NCBI GenBank assembly: GCA_026985515.1 | Contig: JALSQH010000253.1 | Location: 1-6,583 of the forward strand | Reading direction: 5' to 3' | DNA: 6,583 nucleotides | From: a bacterium | Lineage (GTDB): Bacteria > JALSQH01 | Shown: positions 5,520-6,583 of the stretch, piece by piece | How the letters are laid out: each line of letters begins with the position of its first letter | How positions within the stretch are numbered: the stretch's first letter is position 1 | The notes under the pieces: generated by a model | What the model was told of the DNA's origin: nothing | The model's database searches: none | The model's input: only the letters and a program-made list of their open reading frames with translations | Position numbers and translations under genes: made by a program

Positions 5520-5776
5520 ATTTTCTACAATCACCATTGAGTCCTGTAGTAACTTTACTTTCAATCCTTGCAATGGGGCTTGCTCTTCTTGCAATATATC
5601 TTAAGGATCTACTTGCAGCCTCTGTTGCAGCGGGTTTCATAAGTCTCGTTGCATCTATCATCTTTCTTTATCTCCAGGCACCTGATGTTGCCATGACTGA
5701 AGCAGCAATTGGGGCAGGAATCACAACGGTGGTTTTTATAATAGCAGTGAGAAAAACTGAAAGGTATGAAAAATGA
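5516..5776 (+). CDS. MbhD-like subunit (DUF4040), MrpA C-terminal fragment equivalent
   Basis: This encodes 86 aa from ATG 5516, overlapping mrpG by 4 nt. Three hydrophobic helices lie at about 9-28, 33-53 and 62-79. LAIYLKDLLAASVAAGFISL (25-44) and YLQAPDVAMTEAAIGAGI (52-69) are the hallmarks of the MbhD/DUF4040 domain. In classical MrpA this segment is part of the long C-terminal extension, near residues implicated in cation passage. Here it is a free-standing small protein, as in archaeal Mbh operons (mbhD) and many anaerobes. It would contribute to the ion-translocating interface with the MbhE-like domain encoded next. The fold assignment is firm; which complex it serves depends on genes downstream. 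Confidence 0.9.
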   Translation: MNFLQSPLSPVVTLLSILAMGLALLAIYLKDLLAASVAAGFISLVASIIFLYLQAPDVAMTEAAIGAGITTVVFIIAVRKTERYEK

Positions 5777-6471
5777 ATGTGATACTTGCACTGCTGGTAG
5801 TATTGGGTCTCGGTTATTTCTTTGAGTTTGTTTTACGACCATTTCCGTTTGGGATGGAGCAGTTGCCTCAGGTGGCGTATCTTTATATCCGAGATGGTTT
5901 GAAAGACAACAACGCAGCAAATCTTGTCACATCAATTGTGGTTAATTACAGAGGATTTGATACTCTTGGTGAAGTAACGGTGCTGTTTCTTGCTGCAAGT
6001 GGAGTTGCATTTCTGCTTTCAATGTGCAGATGCTTGAGACCCATAAAGAGACATGAGTCAAGTGAAATTATTAAGACTTCTACAAGTTACCTTTATCCTT
6101 CACTCATTGTTTTCGGTGCCTATATATTCATACATGGACACCTGACTCCGGGTGGTGGTTTTCAGGGTGGTGCAGTGATAGCTTCTGCAGTAATGTATAT
6201 GTTTCTTGCTTTTCTTGATTTTCATCCTTCACATTCTGCATTGAGCGTAACGGAAAGTCTTGCAGGTCTTGCTTTTGTTGGTCTCGGTCTGTGGGGATTG
6301 TGGGCTGGAGGAAGCTTCCTCGCCAATATTCTTCCGAAAGGTGAGTGGAACAGAATAATTTCTGCAGGTGTTATTCCTCTGATATATATTGCCATTGGAT
6401 TTAAAGTGGGTTCAGAGCTTTCCGCTTTGCTTTCAGACATGATTACTTCAGCAAGGGAGAAGAAAGAATGA
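5773..6471 (+). CDS. mrpB: Fused MbhE-like and MrpB (MnhB) antiporter subunit
   Basis: This encodes 232 aa from ATG 5773, overlapping the previous stop by 4 nt, with AAGG at 5761-5764 as ribosome site. Residues 1-90 form an MbhE-like domain: an N-terminal helix (3-20), a periplasmic-type loop, N50-LVTSIVVNYRGFDTLGE (to 67) and a second helix (68-85). A short charged linker (86-103) leads into an MnhB domain with four helices and the signature IHGHLTPGGGFQGGAVIASAV (120-140). Stand-alone MrpB proteins are about 140 aa and MbhE proteins about 100 aa, so this length equals a simple fusion. The reading frame is continuous with no sign of error. MrpB and the MbhE segment (part of MrpA's C-terminus in classical systems) both help build the cation pathway. 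The symbol refers to the C-terminal half only. Confidence 0.9.
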   Translation: MNVILALLVVLGLGYFFEFVLRPFPFGMEQLPQVAYLYIRDGLKDNNAANLVTSIVVNYRGFDTLGEVTVLFLAASGVAFLLSMCRCLRPIKRHESSEIIKTSTSYLYPSLIVFGAYIFIHGHLTPGGGFQGGAVIASAVMYMFLAFLDFHPSHSALSVTESLAGLAFVGLGLWGLWAGGSFLANILPKGEWNRIISAGVIPLIYIAIGFKVGSELSALLSDMITSAREKKE

Positions 6472-6583
6472 TCATATATTTCACTGCTGTTTTTCTGATT
6501 CTTGTGGGTTTTTACACAATATTCACGAGAAGAAATATGCTGAAAATCTTAATTGGATTATCAATTTCTGACACCGGCGTAAA
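6468..6583 (+). CDS. mrpC: Mrp-type antiporter subunit C (NuoK-like), 3' partial
   Basis: The ATG at 6468 overlaps the previous TGA by 4 nt, and AGGGAG at 6454-6459 is the ribosome site. The 38 visible residues begin with a hydrophobic helix (MIIYFTAVFLILVGFYTIF) followed by the RRNMLKILIGLSISDTGV element. This matches the first helix and the conserved 'N-x-x-K-x-x-I-G-L' start of helix 2 in MrpC/MbhG, relatives of NuoK of complex I. The gene runs out of the window. Operon order predicts an MrpD-like (NuoN/MbhH type) ion-pumping subunit next. Confidence 0.85.
   Translation, partial: MIIYFTAVFLILVGFYTIFTRRNMLKILIGLSISDTGV

Noticed and set aside
1-6583. CRISPR arrays, tRNA/rRNA genes, transposases, phage or defence genes
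   Set aside because: No direct repeat series, cloverleaf-like segment, rRNA motif or recognisable mobile or defence protein was found on either strand. All longer stretches are taken up by the listed genes.

Overview
The window is AT-rich bacterial DNA: there are Shine-Dalgarno-led starts, sigma-70-type -35/-10 boxes, and tightly packed and overlapping genes. Codon use leans on AGA/AGG for arginine and ATA for isoleucine, a habit common in thermophilic or anaerobic lineages. I cannot name the organism from this. I see no tRNA, rRNA, CRISPR array, transposon or other sign of recent transfer.

Region 1 (1-2645, + strand) is a likely co-transcribed run. It holds the C-terminal part of a membrane-anchored PEGA-domain protein (its N-terminus lies before the window), a TPR protein with a signal peptide and a membrane tail, and a polytopic MgtC/SapB-DUF4010 membrane protein. 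A small GC-rich hairpin followed by a T-rich tract, just after the last stop codon, may end this transcript. It lies inside the 3' end of a convergent gene.

Region 2 (2632-4316) is a divergent pair. A small DUF4282 membrane protein is on the - strand. On the + strand, a histidine-free cupin overlaps by ATGA a flippase-like (lysylphosphatidylglycerol synthase/UPF0104 type) membrane protein. The start codons of the divergent genes are only 69 bp apart. Between them lie two face-to-face promoters whose -10 boxes form the two arms of a perfect 9-bp inverted repeat. This is the most distinctive regulatory structure in the window.

Region 3 (4317-6583) is a promoter region with two GTATAC-centred palindromes, followed by a compact operon of Mrp-type cation/proton antiporter subunits: mrpE, mrpF, mrpG, an MbhD-like protein, a fused MbhE-MrpB protein and the start of mrpC. 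All neighbouring genes in this operon overlap by 1-8 nt. The order matches the antiporter half of archaeal Mbh-type complexes (E-F-G-MbhD-MbhE-B-C), not the classical mrpABCDEFG order. The operon continues past the window, so it stays open whether it is a stand-alone antiporter or part of a respiratory complex with hydrogenase-like or related subunits.

No wholly new system is evident. The best second looks are the mutually exclusive divergent promoters, the Mbh-like operon layout with its fusion gene, and the palindromes in front of it.
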